Below are positions 19,712-30,891 of a DNA stretch of 64,000 bases, in pieces. Source of the DNA: Favolaschia claudopus. Its lineage: Eukaryota; Basidiomycota; Agaricomycetes; Agaricales; Mycenaceae. Below the pieces are notes generated by a model, which was not told where the DNA came from, did not search any database, and was given only the letters and a program-made list of their open reading frames with translations. The position numbers and the translations under genes were made by a program. Each line of letters begins with the position of its first letter. Position 1 is the stretch's first letter. The stretch spans positions 222,365 through 286,364 of the forward strand of contig JAWWNJ010000215.1 in the NCBI GenBank assembly GCA_037176885.1. The letters run 5' to 3'.

Positions 19712-22700
19712 TTACTTTGATTTCTGTGGATCCGAGTTCTCATTCTTTCGTTTTTTCGCACTCCCTTCCCCGTCATTGATCCCCATCCGCTTCTTCACAC
19801 CCGACAATTGTCGCAGCAACTCTTGATCCTTTGCGGCTAGACTCACAGTCACCGGCACCCGACTCGCAGCGGGCTTCCGCACACGCTTTGACCCGTCAGG
19901 AACAAGACCTCCTTGCGCACCAGCAGCGGCGGCAAGCGGGGGTTTCAACGGGGGCAATGTGATGATAACGCCCTCGCCAGCGTTGTGAACAGCCTTTCGC
20001 CGCAACACATCCCCCGTGGCCTCGGTAGGGCCCTGCGATTGCTTCTTCGTTTGGGTCCTCCGCATCTGCTGCGACATAGATGGAGGCAGCGGGGAATCCA
20101 AGGAGAGCGGCACTAGATTCCCGGCACCGTCATACGTTTGGAAGAACGTATAACCCGCCTCTCTCGCCGTCTGCGGATGAGACCCACCACCTCCACCTCC
20201 CCCTCGCCCACCTCCGCGTCCGCGTCCACCTCCGCGTCGACCTCCGCGTCCTCCACCCCGACCACGTCCGCGTGCCGCTGTCTCACCGCTGCTTTCGCCA
20301 CGAGGGGCGGGTGGCGGATTACAATGTGTGCGGGAAGCGGGGAATGAGTTGGCGGAGAGCGGGGTGTACGCGAGCGGGGTGGAAGTCGAAACGGCGGCGG
20401 TGGCATTCGTTCTTACTCCTGGTGAAGTCGGTGGCGCTACGGCTGGGTGGGCTGGCGCTACAGCCGCATGAGATGGGGATTGAGTCGTGGTCGGGGGCGT
20501 GCTCGGCAGAACTGGCTCCAATGTCGACAACGGGCCGGAGGATGGAGAAAGTGACGTCGGAGACAGTACAGTCGACGGGGCGGGTTGTAGTGACGGCGCG
20601 GAAGCGAGATGTGCAGGAGAGGCTGCAGGAGATGCAGGAGAGGCTGCAGGAGATGCAGGACTTGGTTTTGGAACCGGCTTTGGACGCGGTCTAGAAGGCG
20701 AAGACGCTTGCTGCGGACTCTGAGCGGAAGCTGCTCGTTTTCTCAGAGCCTCCGCCTGCCGTGCTTTCCACGAGTCCTTCACACCACCCCACGTTACCCT
20801 CGCACTACTGTTGGGGTTGGTGGGCAAAGGGGAGGACATGGTGGCCGTATGGGCAGATGGAGGAGTAGGAGAAGGATTCGGGGTAAAAGATGAGGCAGAG
20901 CTGGAAGAGGGAGCTGGAGGCGACTGCGCACGAGTTGCTGGCGGCTGGGTAGCCAATGGGGACGATACAGTTGGAGAGAATGCCACTCGGGGTCGATGCC
21001 GAACCGGTGTCGATTCTACACTTGTCGGCGTCGCGACGTGGAGCGGGAAATGGGGAGAGCTGTGACCTGTGCCAAGCGGAGAGATGGTGGACGCTGCTGG
21101 TACCGCAGATATGCTCGGGGAAACAGGAGATAAGCTCAGGGGCGCGGGAGATGCGCTCGGGGAGACGGGGGAGGCCACTTGCGCGGGATCGTACGTGAAT
21201 GGTGGAACTGCACCGTCTGGGTAAGCGGTGGAGATAGCGGGAGATACGCTCGGGGGGGCAGGGGAGACAGCGGCCTGCGCGGGATCGTACGTGAACGGTG
21301 GGACTGCAGGGAATGACAAGTCTAGGGTGGAGTTGATCGGCTGCTCCAGCGACGCTTGTGGTGGTATGTACCAAAGCGGTGTGACGTCGGGGTCTCCGCC
21401 GGCAAACAGGTTAGAGAGATCCTGGTCATGGGGGAAATCGAAGGGATCGACGAAGGACGTATTTGGAGGGTCATGCTTGTTAGAGTCGTCCAAGCGCAGT
21501 AGATGATCAAGGTCGGCATCTGACACCGTAGCTGGTGCTGGAGTAGGCTGAGGTGGAGTCGCCGTTGTCGTCTGCAGCGGGGGTGTCGGTGGCGGAGCAG
21601 TTGTTGCCACTGCTTTCATCCTTGCGGCGGTTTTCTGTGCCTTCAGCTGTTTCTTCGTCGGCTTCTTCGGGAGGCCGTTCCTATCCACGCCATTGTTTAG
21701 CTGTGATTCGACCGGTTCATCGCGAGGCTCGCCGGAAGGACCCGCAGTCGGCTGTAGAGCACGCTTGGCTCGCGTTTCTTTGCCTACATTGGACTTTGAG
21801 AAAAATACGAAAAAAAGACAAGAAATTTCAAAGACTCACTGACGCATCTTCTGGCCCATTGACCCACAGCCACCAACACCTCCTCCCATCTCTCGTACGC
21901 TTGCGGAAACTTGAGCTTGCCGAGTAAGGTCTCTCCTGAGCAATAGCTGTCGACGACGAAGGTGAGAATGTGTGACTTGTTGTGACGAACGCGCTCACGT
22001 TCGCGTTATGATAGCTCCTCCATCCTCAGGCGACGGACCCGCTAGCACTGTGAAGCCGAACATCCCTGTCCGCTCGTACAGACCCTCATGGAACTCGTCC
22101 AAGACCCCATCCATCTCATCTATCGCACTGTGAATATCCGCATCAGCTAAATCCGCAACTGAGAATAAGAAACTTCAATGTATACCTCTGTATCTCCAAC
22201 GGCGTGAAGTCGTCAACACATTTTCCTGTTGCATCCTCTCGAACCTGCGGCTGCTGCTGAATGTACTCCTCACGCACGGCCTCCTTCTCCTCTTCATCTG
22301 CCGCCTCAAACATCTTTCGTGCCACTTCACGCCGCAATCCGACAATCTTGCCGCCAGATTGCTTTCCCTTGAGCTTCCCACTCCGACGTTCGCTTTCGTC
22401 GTTGCTGCTACCGCCCTCGTCCTCACTGCTACTGCCACCCTCACCCTCATCGCTGCTGTTAGTCTCGTCGTCGCTGCCACCCGCTTCCTTGCCGCCACCA
22501 CCAGCGCGGCCCTCGTCATCAGGCTCACCGTCAGCACCGCGACGATTCTTACGCTTCTTCGACGAATGCGCAAGTCTCTTGATCCTCTGTCGCACCGCTG
22601 TTTCTATGGCCGCCCGATTCCGTTTCTGATAGATTTCGACCTCCTGCCGGCGTCGTGTTTTCTTATGTCCAGTCTTGAATAAGGTTGACGCCAGAGACCC

Positions 22701-23085
22701 TGTTTTCGACGGTAGGACCGAATCTTCACTTTTTTTCAGTTTTGTGGCGTGATTGTAGAACCAGGCGAACATTTGCTAGGTTTTCTTAGGTCAGCGGCAA
22801 TGTAGAGCCAGCAAACGACGCGACTTTCACCTTTCTACGCGTCTCCTCGCCCTCTGCGACACGCGCCGCCTCCTCGCTTTCAGCATCCGGTTTACCGTCT
22901 GGATCGAGAGGGATTTCTATGCCCAGAGCCTCCGCCATGGGGTACAATTCGAAATAGCCTCGATAGACGTCAGGCCAGAATTTTAGAAGGGTGCCAAAGC
23001 GCTGCGACGTCTCGAAGACGGGAAATTGCCCCAGAAGGTATTCGGTTTGGTCGCCATTAAAATTTCCTTTGCGCCCGCGTCCCAT
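19712..23085 (-). CDS. Uncharacterised Agaricomycete protein with disordered Pro/Ser/Ala-rich tail
   Basis: Five exons fit in phase: 23085-22831, 22775-22196 (approximate end), 22127-21999, 21946-21840 and 21783-19712, about 1,040 aa. The N-terminus (MGRGRKGNFNGDQTEYLLGQ, then WPDVYRGYFELYP) and the next block (TGHKKTRRRQEVEIYQKRNR) resemble a large Agaricomycete family that I know only as uncharacterised. A conserved segment EIQSAIDEMDGVLDEFH ... TGMFGFTVLAGPSPEDGG follows. The last 650 residues are low complexity (Pro, Ser, Ala, Thr) with a Gly/Arg-rich patch (GRGRGGGRGG type) that could bind nucleic acid. The gene seems intact. It is convergent to the carboxylesterase side and divergent to the RNase H1-like gene. 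No function is proposed. Confidence 0.75.
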
Positions 23086-23538
23086 CACGGTCGAGACAAG
23101 AGGAGAGAGAACGTATGTGAAGCAAGTGCAAGGGGAGGAGGGAGCAGAAACGATGCAAAAGCCTTGAAACACGATATTCAAATCCGTATGTCATCATTCT
23201 TACCGGTTTCTCTTCCCTTTTCTTATCAAAATCCAGATAAATTCCGTGTCGTTGCCTCATTCGTCGGAGTATCCGCCCAATTTTTTATTCGTAACATACA
23301 TCATCATTTTCTGCCCTGAATCAACAATCTCGATCCCAATGCAGCAACGAATCTTGTGGCGCTTCGCACATCACGATAAGTTTTTCATCAACGCGTGTTC
23401 CTTCTGGGCATGCATGGGCTAAAATGCGCATGACCCTCATCGTCGGAGTCTAAAATTGTTGTCTGATCATTATTCTTACAGATAAAGGACTTCAAAATCG
23501 ATTCGACAGCCCCCCATTCCTTTTCACTCCCCACCACC

Positions 23539-24225
23539 ATGACCCAAAACCCACCCACGACATCGACGGCCGCTCCCCGCTCTCACCCCGACCTGGAAGC
23601 AGTCGTCGGTCTCGTGGCCAACCTCGTCTTCATCACCAATGAAGCCACTCGTTGCGCGGAGAACGCTGTCCGCTACGCCACCGACGCTGCCCGCATGACG
23701 CGGGAAATCCAAGGTAAGTTTCAGCTTCTTTTCATCGTCAACCATCTTATACCTAATATTCTTTCCCTCACAGCCAAGCTTCCCCTCGCACTGACCACCA
23801 ATTCGGCCACGGGCACCACCTGGATTCGCGGTCCCGCCTATCCCCCCTCTCATTGGGAAGACGCCATCAAGGACGGCACCGGAGAAGTCTGGTACGTCGT
23901 TATTCGCGGGCGCGAACCCGGCCTTTATGCCAAGGTGTACGTGCATCTTATTCTTGCATTATATTCCCCTACTAACCATTTCACTGCTGCCTCCAGTTCC
24001 GACGCCGACATGCAGACCATGGGAGTCCCGAATCAGTATCGGGAGAAGAAGAAGACGCGTCGTGAAGCGCTCACCTTCTACCGCGAGCAATACGACGCCG
24101 CCATCGTCTACGACAATCTCGTCGGCGCCGCCGCTGCTGCCAACACCACCGTCGCTCCCGGCATCAACATGGGAGTGCAGAAGTGGACTGGGCTGCCTGT
24201 CGGCAGCATCTCTCTTAGCTCGTAG
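23539..24225 (+). CDS. RNase H1 N-terminal (viroplasmin-like) domain protein
   Basis: Exons 23539-23713, 23774-23936 and 23997-24225 join in frame to give 188 aa. The central part VWYVVIRGREPGLY, then DADMQTMGVPNQYREK and TRREALTFYREQYD, fits the caulimovirus viroplasmin/RNase H1 N-terminal fold, which binds RNA-DNA hybrids or dsRNA in RNase H1. No RNase H catalytic domain is present. Small stand-alone versions are very common in Agaricomycetes and their function is not known. The exon 2 donor GTACGT (23937) was chosen because it preserves the phase. It lies divergent to the preceding minus-strand cargo gene with a 450-bp shared upstream region in which I see nothing else. Confidence 0.72.
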   Translation: MTQNPPTTSTAAPRSHPDLEAVVGLVANLVFITNEATRCAENAVRYATDAARMTREIQGKFQLLFIVNHLIPNILSLTAKLPLALTTNSATGTTWIRGPAYPPSHWEDAIKDGTGEVWYVVIRGREPGLYAKVYVHLILALYSPTNHFTAASSSDADMQTMGVPNQYREKKKTRREALTFYREQYDAAIVYDNLVGAAAAANTTVAPGINMGVQKWTGLPVGSISLSS

Positions 24226-24591
24226 TTTTGTACCTCGTCGCTGTTGTCTCAAATATTGTCGTAGCCACTGAATCCACTTGCTTGAATTGCCTTTCTCATT
24301 TTGTGCACTGTGAACGCAGATCAAGGTTTTTGAGTTGACAAGGGATTTTCGCTGATTGGGGCTGATAACGCTGAACGGAGATCAAGAATACATCAAGAAA
24401 AGATTTCGTCGGATCTCTACATCACAACAAGTCGTCACTAGTCCTAAATAATGTAGCATATAAACTTGGCATCTTCGCCCTGGGCTCTGGACTCGGGGGA
24501 TCGGGGCTGGGAGACTCGCGCGACATGCACCTCGCACCGAGCAGATCTGCCATCTCTCTCCTTCGAATTCGCCTCGCCCTGCTCAGGAATG

Positions 24592-25501
24592 TCAGATATT
24601 CACATGAAACATCATCTTGAAGTCCGTTGTTCCGTACCTGCGGGATCGTAGGGCTTCGATGTCAATGGCGGCGACCGATTCCCCGGTTTCCCTGTTTTCA
24701 AATCCTCCATTCAGGTGATTCCTTGACGACAACGCCACACTCACCTGTAATTGTCCGATTCCTCGTCCTCTTCGAAGCTCTCTGATGCCCGCTGCTTCTC
24801 TCCTTCCTCCCATAGGGCGGTGATTCTGTACATGAAATACTTTAGACAATCAACATAATTGACTGACTGAAGCACCCACTCTCTGTCAACTGCGGCCTCC
24901 TCGCCTTCTCTACTACATTTAAGGGGAATGATAATAAAGGAAAGAATTAGCATCCATGAACAAGGTGTAGAGAAAAGCACCCACCCAGCTGTATTATCAT
25001 GAACACCTGCACCCTCAATTCCACCGTTCTCTTGAATGGCTCGATCGAGTTGCATTTGCGCCAAGGTTTCCGAAGCCGCCAGCTCAGCGGCAGTAAGTTC
25101 TGGTGCCTGGTGTAGCGTCTCCACTGTACCTGAACGGTTCCTCCTCGCGGCCGCTCTTGTTTTGATGAGACGAAGTCCATCGGTGCGTATCACAACTTAC
25201 ATACCTTTTTTCAGCAATGTGTATGCGATTCTTCTTCCGGATTTTTTCCGCGCTGAACAGCAATCAGTAATAACCAGGCAGTAGGTCTAGGATTGACACA
25301 CTCCCGAGCGTAATATTCTCTTCGACGCTTTTTTCTTGCTTCCGCAGTGGCCTGCTTTGCTGCCTCGCTTTTGCGATTTGCACGAGTCGGACTGCACTGG
25401 ATTAATTGAAACTCAATCTATCAGTATGTTCACTGGACGCACCGAAATTCGGAGTCTTCGCAGTCTTTCGGAGAATGAGTTCGCTTTCTGAGTTTCGCCA
25501 T
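24592..25501 (-). CDS. Uncharacterised small charged protein (cargo gene)
   Basis: A spliced frame starts at ATG 25501 (MAKLRKRTHSPKDCEDSEFR) and ends at 24592. Successive exons read PTRANRKSEAAKQATAEARK (a basic, helical, coiled-coil-like stretch), IRKKNRIHIAEKR, APELTAAELAASETLAQMQ, WVLQSVNYV, ITALWEEGEKQRASE and ETGESVAAIDIEALRSRRYG. Introns are 45-70 nt with GT-AG ends and compatible phases. The Arg/Lys/Ala-rich helix followed by acidic helices is common in uncharacterised basidiomycete proteins; I know no function for it. Its 5' end faces the array of GTTTCGACC repeats. Confidence 0.55.
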
Positions 25502-25554
25502 GACGGTTGTTGGGAAGAATGCCTGCAATTTTGATTGTGTTGATGTATGTTGAT

Positions 25555-26445
25555 GTTTCGACCGATTACAGACATTGATGAAGAAAATGCTGGGAGTGGC
25601 TTTGACAAGTGCGGTAAGTTGAGCGTAACGATACACCACGAAGCAGGTAGAAATAGCACAACTAACCTTCTATGCTTCAGTTTCTCCCCCACACGTCAAC
25701 GATTCAAACTTCACGGACCACCGAGGTGGTGTTTCGACCGGTTAGACAGTTGCATCGCACGATCGGCGAAACAGGTCGGTTCCGGAGTTTGAGGAGATCT
25801 AAGAGTGAGGACGAACTGTAGAAAAATGTGGATGTCAATTGTAGGAGCTAGAATGAACCGTTGGGCCTAACTCACCAAAGAGTATTAAAAAGTTTCGACC
25901 AGTTACAGAAAAGTTGTGCAGCACTGAACTCTGTTTGCTTAGCTGACCACCAACGGCACCCTCGTGTCTTCAATCGTGTTTGGAAGTCCATTTAATGTTG
26001 AGTTGAATGATAGATTTGTAGCGCACGATCCGCTACAATCCGAAGTCGATGAAGCACTGCTGAGAGTTCGGACTCGTTAGAATTTGAGGTTTCTGCCTGT
26101 TTCGACCAGTTACAGAATTCGGTTTTGAATCCGACCACGTACCGTCAATATCAGCTCACATTGAGCCATATCTATTCAAAAGTAGGTGATGGCTTTCAAA
26201 AATTGCCCTCTAGAAGGGCGGAATCACATTGACGGAGTTCAAGATTTGAAGCTGGAGGAGTTTCATGTTTCGACCGGTTAGTCGATTAGGTGGTTGGGAG
26301 TGAACTGATTTAGGCGATCTCAGTGCAAAAATAGTCCAATTAGAACGAAGACCTGTGGCCTGCATACTTGGCATTGAATCGAAAGAGTTCAGGGCTTGAG
26401 GTTTGAAGAGATACGGTGTTTCGACCTTGTTTCGACCAATTAGAG
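25555..26445 (+). repeat. Seven interspersed copies of GTTTCGACCRRTTASAG
   Basis: Copies start at 25555, 25731, 25892, 26099, 26267, 26418 (partial) and 26429, separated by 151-207 bp of otherwise unrelated sequence, apart from the last 11-bp step. All are in the same orientation and occupy the gap between the minus-strand cargo gene and the TET/JBP gene. They look like binding sites for a protein and not a decayed tandem satellite. Confidence 0.8.
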
Positions 26446-27015
26446 ATTCATGGAGTTCACAGCTGATAGATTAAGCTCATCTGAACAAGAAACATGTTAG
26501 ATTATAAAGAGTACTTTCTACCTTGACTCTTTTCCGAGTTAGAACACGTCAGGACGCGTCGGATGGGGCGAGAGGCGCGTCTTGACTATTGTTGATGTGT
26601 GACCAAACGTGGGAGTTTGGTGGCTATGCTCTCTGTCTCAGGCCACTCATCACACCCATCAACTTCAAGCGTCTTCCTGTTTCTCCTCTTCCTCCACCTT
26701 CAGCAAGTGGCAAGCAATTCCTTAGGTTCGTATCTCTCATTCTCTTCTTCAATTACACGTACTCGGCCACTCTCTCTGCATTCTAAGCCTCCTGCTACGT
26801 CTGGCCATAGGCGTTATAGGTGGTGCCGAATGTCAATTGGATTGTGTCGAGCGACGCGTCCGCGGACTGGTAATCGTCGTGGCGCCTTGCCATAGGCTCT
26901 GCTATGATTTCTGCTCGGGATCGACGCGTCTCAGACGTGATTTCGCTCATTTTCTCTATCTTTTTTGTCTATCACAAGTTCGGGCTAACAAATCTATATC
27001 CTCCAGGTCTTTGTT
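26446..27015. other. Upstream region of the TET/JBP gene
   Basis: No separate gene is supported. Pyrimidine-rich stretches at 26640-26780 and 26945-27005 fit a fungal promoter or 5' UTR. An additional 5' exon of the dioxygenase gene cannot be excluded, because an acceptor-like TTATGCAG overlaps the chosen ATG. Confidence 0.4.
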
Positions 27016-28805
27016 ATGCAGGAGCCCCGGCGCACCCGCCGCGGTACTCAGTTCTCGCCCTGGGAGGGCTTCGTCGCCTGGAATCCCGCCGAGCTCTCCA
27101 CTCTCGGCTTCGCCGTTCACCAGACTTCGGTTTCATTGGAGGAGTTGCTGGATCGCGCACAATCGCACAACGACGAACAGAAGGGAGGGAGGCAGGCGGA
27201 AGAAGAGGCAGGGAGTGATTCAGATGAGGAATACTTCGGGGATTCGCTCAATACAGGTTCGTCCTTGCTAAATCTTGACGATCCAAAGGCACTCATGGGC
27301 TTGCCACCAGAGCCGTGCCCATCTCGTCTTCCTGCTGTTCCCTCACCTCCTCCGCCCTCTTCCTCGTCTTTGCCACCGCCGCCACCTCCGCCACCGCCTC
27401 CGGTCCCGCCCCGCACTTCTGAACGCACAGCGGCGCAAGATCGCAAGGCTCGGTATCACAAAGCCCGTCGACAAGAGAAGCGACAAGAACTCGCTTCCAA
27501 CCCCTTCAATCGCCGAGCTGCTCCGAACTCCTCTATTCCGACGCACCTCATCAGCGAACCCGAACGCCTCCAGGTCGACTTTGACGCCACACATCTCAAA
27601 ACCACCAAAGGTGGTCATTGGCTGGGGGTAGGCGACCGACCGCCGCCGAAGATAACGAACCGCCCCAACAGCGAACGCTGGGCGAAGTTCCGTCTTCGCG
27701 AGGTTAGTGAGTTGGTGAATGACTTGAATCACTGCCGCGTCTCCTGGGACGCACGGTGCGTCTATCTTTCTTCTCCCAAGCTGTTTCTGACTGATGTTCT
27801 GTCTCAGGCGCCCGTTACTGATACTAGACCGCCACGGCCGCATCATCGTCGTCTTCGTCGGCGGCCCCGATGACCCGGAGTGGCCCGCTGTCGCCGCGGC
27901 TGCTGCTGAGACAATGCGTCGCGTTCGCGAGGAGGGAATCTCCACCGGCGCTTTCCCTCTCGACGCTGGCATCCATCGCCGCGGCCGCTTCTTCACACTC
28001 AAGAGCGGCGTGTCTCATGGTGGGGGTCAACCCGTATGTTGCTCTGTGTCGATTCTTTCCGCTGCACGCTAACCTTCATGCCTCTCCATAGTCTCCCCGA
28101 AATGTCGATATCCCGGACTTGCACCAACCGTTGGTGGAGACTTTGCTGCAGGACAAAAATGTGCGGCGAATCTGCGGCTTTCAATCGAGTGTGTAGTATC
28201 TTCCAATTATCTATATTAACATTAATCTTTCTTGTCTCTTAGGTGCGTTTCGGACTTGGGCGCCGAAACTCTTCAAAGACTACGTCACCGATCTTCAGGA
28301 CCTTTTCAAGCACGACCCTAAACTGCGCCTCAACTTCACCAATTCCCTGTTCCCATCCGTCACTTTCAATCTCGGACCACAATCCGCCAGCTTCGAGCAT
28401 CTCGATGACAAAAACCGGGCTCTGGGATGGTGCGCGATCACGAGCGGCGGCGATTTTGATGCGAAAAGAAGCGCGCTCTTGTACTTGAAGGAGTTAAACT
28501 CCGTCGTAGATTTCCCCGCAGGCGCTACCTCATTCATCCCCTCCGCCGTCATCCATCACGGCAATACTCCCCTTGCCCCCAACGAGACGCGCTACTCAAT
28601 CACTCAATATGCGGCGGGCGGACTCTTTCGATACGTGCAGTACAATTTCAGGACGGCCAAGAAGGTTCTCGAGGCGGGGGGGGAAAAATTAAAGCGATCA
28701 CTGGATGGGAAACCTGGTGAGCGACACGATGCCGGGCTGGATTTGTTTTCCAAGGCAGATGAGCTGATGGCGGACCATATGGCGTGTTTTGCTAGAGACG
28801 GTTGA
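27016..28805 (+). CDS. TET/JBP-family 2OG-Fe(II) dioxygenase
   Basis: Exons 27016-27755, 27808-28033, 28092-28188 and 28243-28805 give 541 aa in phase. The C-terminal half is the double-stranded beta-helix core. It has the Fe(II) ligands H-x-D in SFEHLDDKN and the distal His in PSAVIHHGN, and the 2-oxoglutarate-binding Arg in ETRYSITQYAAGGLFRYV. GWCAITSGGDFD and VVDFPAGATSFIPSA match the fungal TET/JBP pattern. The N-terminal 190 residues are acidic and then Pro-rich, probably disordered. Family members oxidise 5-methylcytosine (or thymine) in DNA in the nucleus; substrate here is inferred. Basidiomycete copies are typically carried on KDZ transposons, which agrees with the KDZ transposase at 53030. 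All catalytic residues are present and the gene looks intact. Confidence 0.85.
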
Positions 28806-28896
28806 TCATTTATGCTGTGTATGTATCTCATTTTCAAATGACAGTCTATCTTCAGACCTAAATTATGTGTGACCGACTGCCTCCTTCCTTACCACC

Positions 28897-30762
28897 ATGA
28901 CTCTCGACGCAAGCCAGACCGAATACCGACCACGCGCCAGAGATTACCGCCTTGCGGGTTATGGGCCGACGCTCGGGAGCGCCAATCGCGCTCGGATGTT
29001 GTCTCGCGGTGCGGCTCGAATGGGTCAGTGCGGAGCCGTACTGGTTTCGTGAAGTTTCATTGACTGTGTTACAGCTGAAATTCAGGCAATTCAAGCGACT
29101 CACCGCCGGGAAGGTAAGGTCTATTCATATATTAATTCTACTGAGTCTAATGCTTCTTTGGTACAGTTGAGACGGCCGTCAGTCAGTACAACAAGAACTC
29201 AGCCCATTTCAAATCCTTGGCCGAGGTTGTCGCCACAAAGTCTTCGTATCTGGGGGAACGGTAAGCTCTGCGAGTTGTTGATACACTGTGGACGGGTGAA
29301 AATCGGGTTAGCTTTCCTCACGTTGACGCTGCCTGGGCGAGGGGTCTCGGAGGAAATGCTTTCTTAGCTGCACAAGATTTCACTCCGATGGACCCTGCAA
29401 TCTACGCCGGAGTCAAAGCTTCCATCTCACCAACCCGCCTTGCCTTCGTTCTCCCTCAAATACCCCACTCCCTTAAAACCCGGAGAAAGAAAGGTGCTCA
29501 GTGCGTCGATTCAAGTATTCGTCTTGTTTTCTCTCTAATCAATTGGTAAACTCAGGTATGAAGATGACGAATACACCACCGCCCTCGCCGTCGCGATGGT
29601 AGAGTCCTTCAAGGCAGGGCTTGGAGATCCCTCAGATCTCTGGCTTTATCCTCCCCCAGACCGAGATTCCGACTCGGATGCCTCCGAGGAATACGACCCC
29701 GACGCTATCCCGCGACGCAAAATGAGTACGCGTGTCGCCAACGCGCTGGTCATCGCAGCTTCAAGTATTGGGAAGTTGGAGATGCAGGTGGATGCGGAGG
29801 ATGATCGCTTGCGGAGGGAACACCATGCTCCTAGCCCATACGCTTGGCTCATTATGCAGCCGGTGTTTGCGGCAATCTTGGATGTCGGTGTTAACAAGAG
29901 AGCAAGAGAGTGTCGGGAAGTAGGACCAGGGCGGTGCGGCTACTCCTACATCCAGGTAGAGTAAGTATCTCTTTCTTTCCCTCCGAGTACCAATCCTATG
30001 GACTGATTAATATATTCTAGTGACCAGCTTTATCTTCGGAAAGACCTTGACGGCTCAACATCTTATGTCGGCGAAGCCAAGCGTTTCCGGGTACGTTCGC
30101 GAGGTTAATGCTATGATTACTGTGTACATGAGCGTAGACAAATATTCCTAAATATTCAACTCTGCTATAAATTTAGGCTGAACACACGAATAAACAATCA
30201 CCCCCCTTTCACTCTACTTCTATGTGCAAGGCTGTGATTTTGCGTCCCCGTCTGACTCGGTATGGCTTCATTCTTTCTATTTTACGGCTCAGATCTGACA
30301 CAGATTAGTATGAATACGGATGGTGAGCCTATCGAAAGAGCGTGGGCTCTGTCAAGGCCTTTCGATCTTCCCGTTCGGGAGATGCAGGCGGGATTCCGAC
30401 GAGAAGACTGGAATGTGGATCTCGAAACCGCAGTCTCCTGGAATGAGCGAAAGCAGGTGCGTAACCAAGATGATCATCAAATCGCGACTTACCAAGCTCC
30501 AGGCAAAAATCAACAAGATATATGGGAAGGTTGCTATAGTGAGGTGAGTTATTTCTTGGAATTCAGTCAAACTTGGGGACTATCGGTGCATATTCTCAGA
30601 GAGTATAACTTGCTGCTTCAATACTTGCGTCGCAAACACTCTCAAACGAGCTCCGGTGTTTATGCAACCAACCAAATGGCTCAACGTATCCGGGAAGTGG
30701 AGCGCCGGTATCTTGGGATCAACAGCGTGAAGATCGACAAAGAGATTGTGGCGGCAGATTGA
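28897..30762 (+). CDS. Uncharacterised cargo protein with a KDZ-like C-terminal motif
   Basis: An intron-rich gene (about ten exons) whose junctions keep phase from MTLDASQTEYRPRARDYRLA to INSVKIDKEIVAAD. It lies 91 bp after the TET/JBP stop and is co-oriented. Visible segments: EIQAIQATHRREVETAVSQY (helical), PHVDAAWARGLGGN, an acidic DSDSDASEEYDPD patch, and GYSYIQVEDDQLYLRKD. Near the end, NTDGEPIERAWALS then PVREMQAGFRREDWN resembles the DGE-x-ER-W element around the third catalytic acid of KDZ transposases. I do not recognise the protein as a whole. It could be a diverged KDZ derivative or an unrelated cargo gene. Exons around 30070-30320 are the least certain. Confidence 0.5.
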
Positions 30763-30891
30763 TTGATTACTGGTACCTGATCTTCGATACAGCTATCTGT
30801 ACTATGGTCCGGTCTCGAAATTGAGTGTCTTTTTCGCTCCAATGGTTTGGTTTCCTGTTTGAGTGAGTAAAGGGAAGAATTTCAAGAACGT

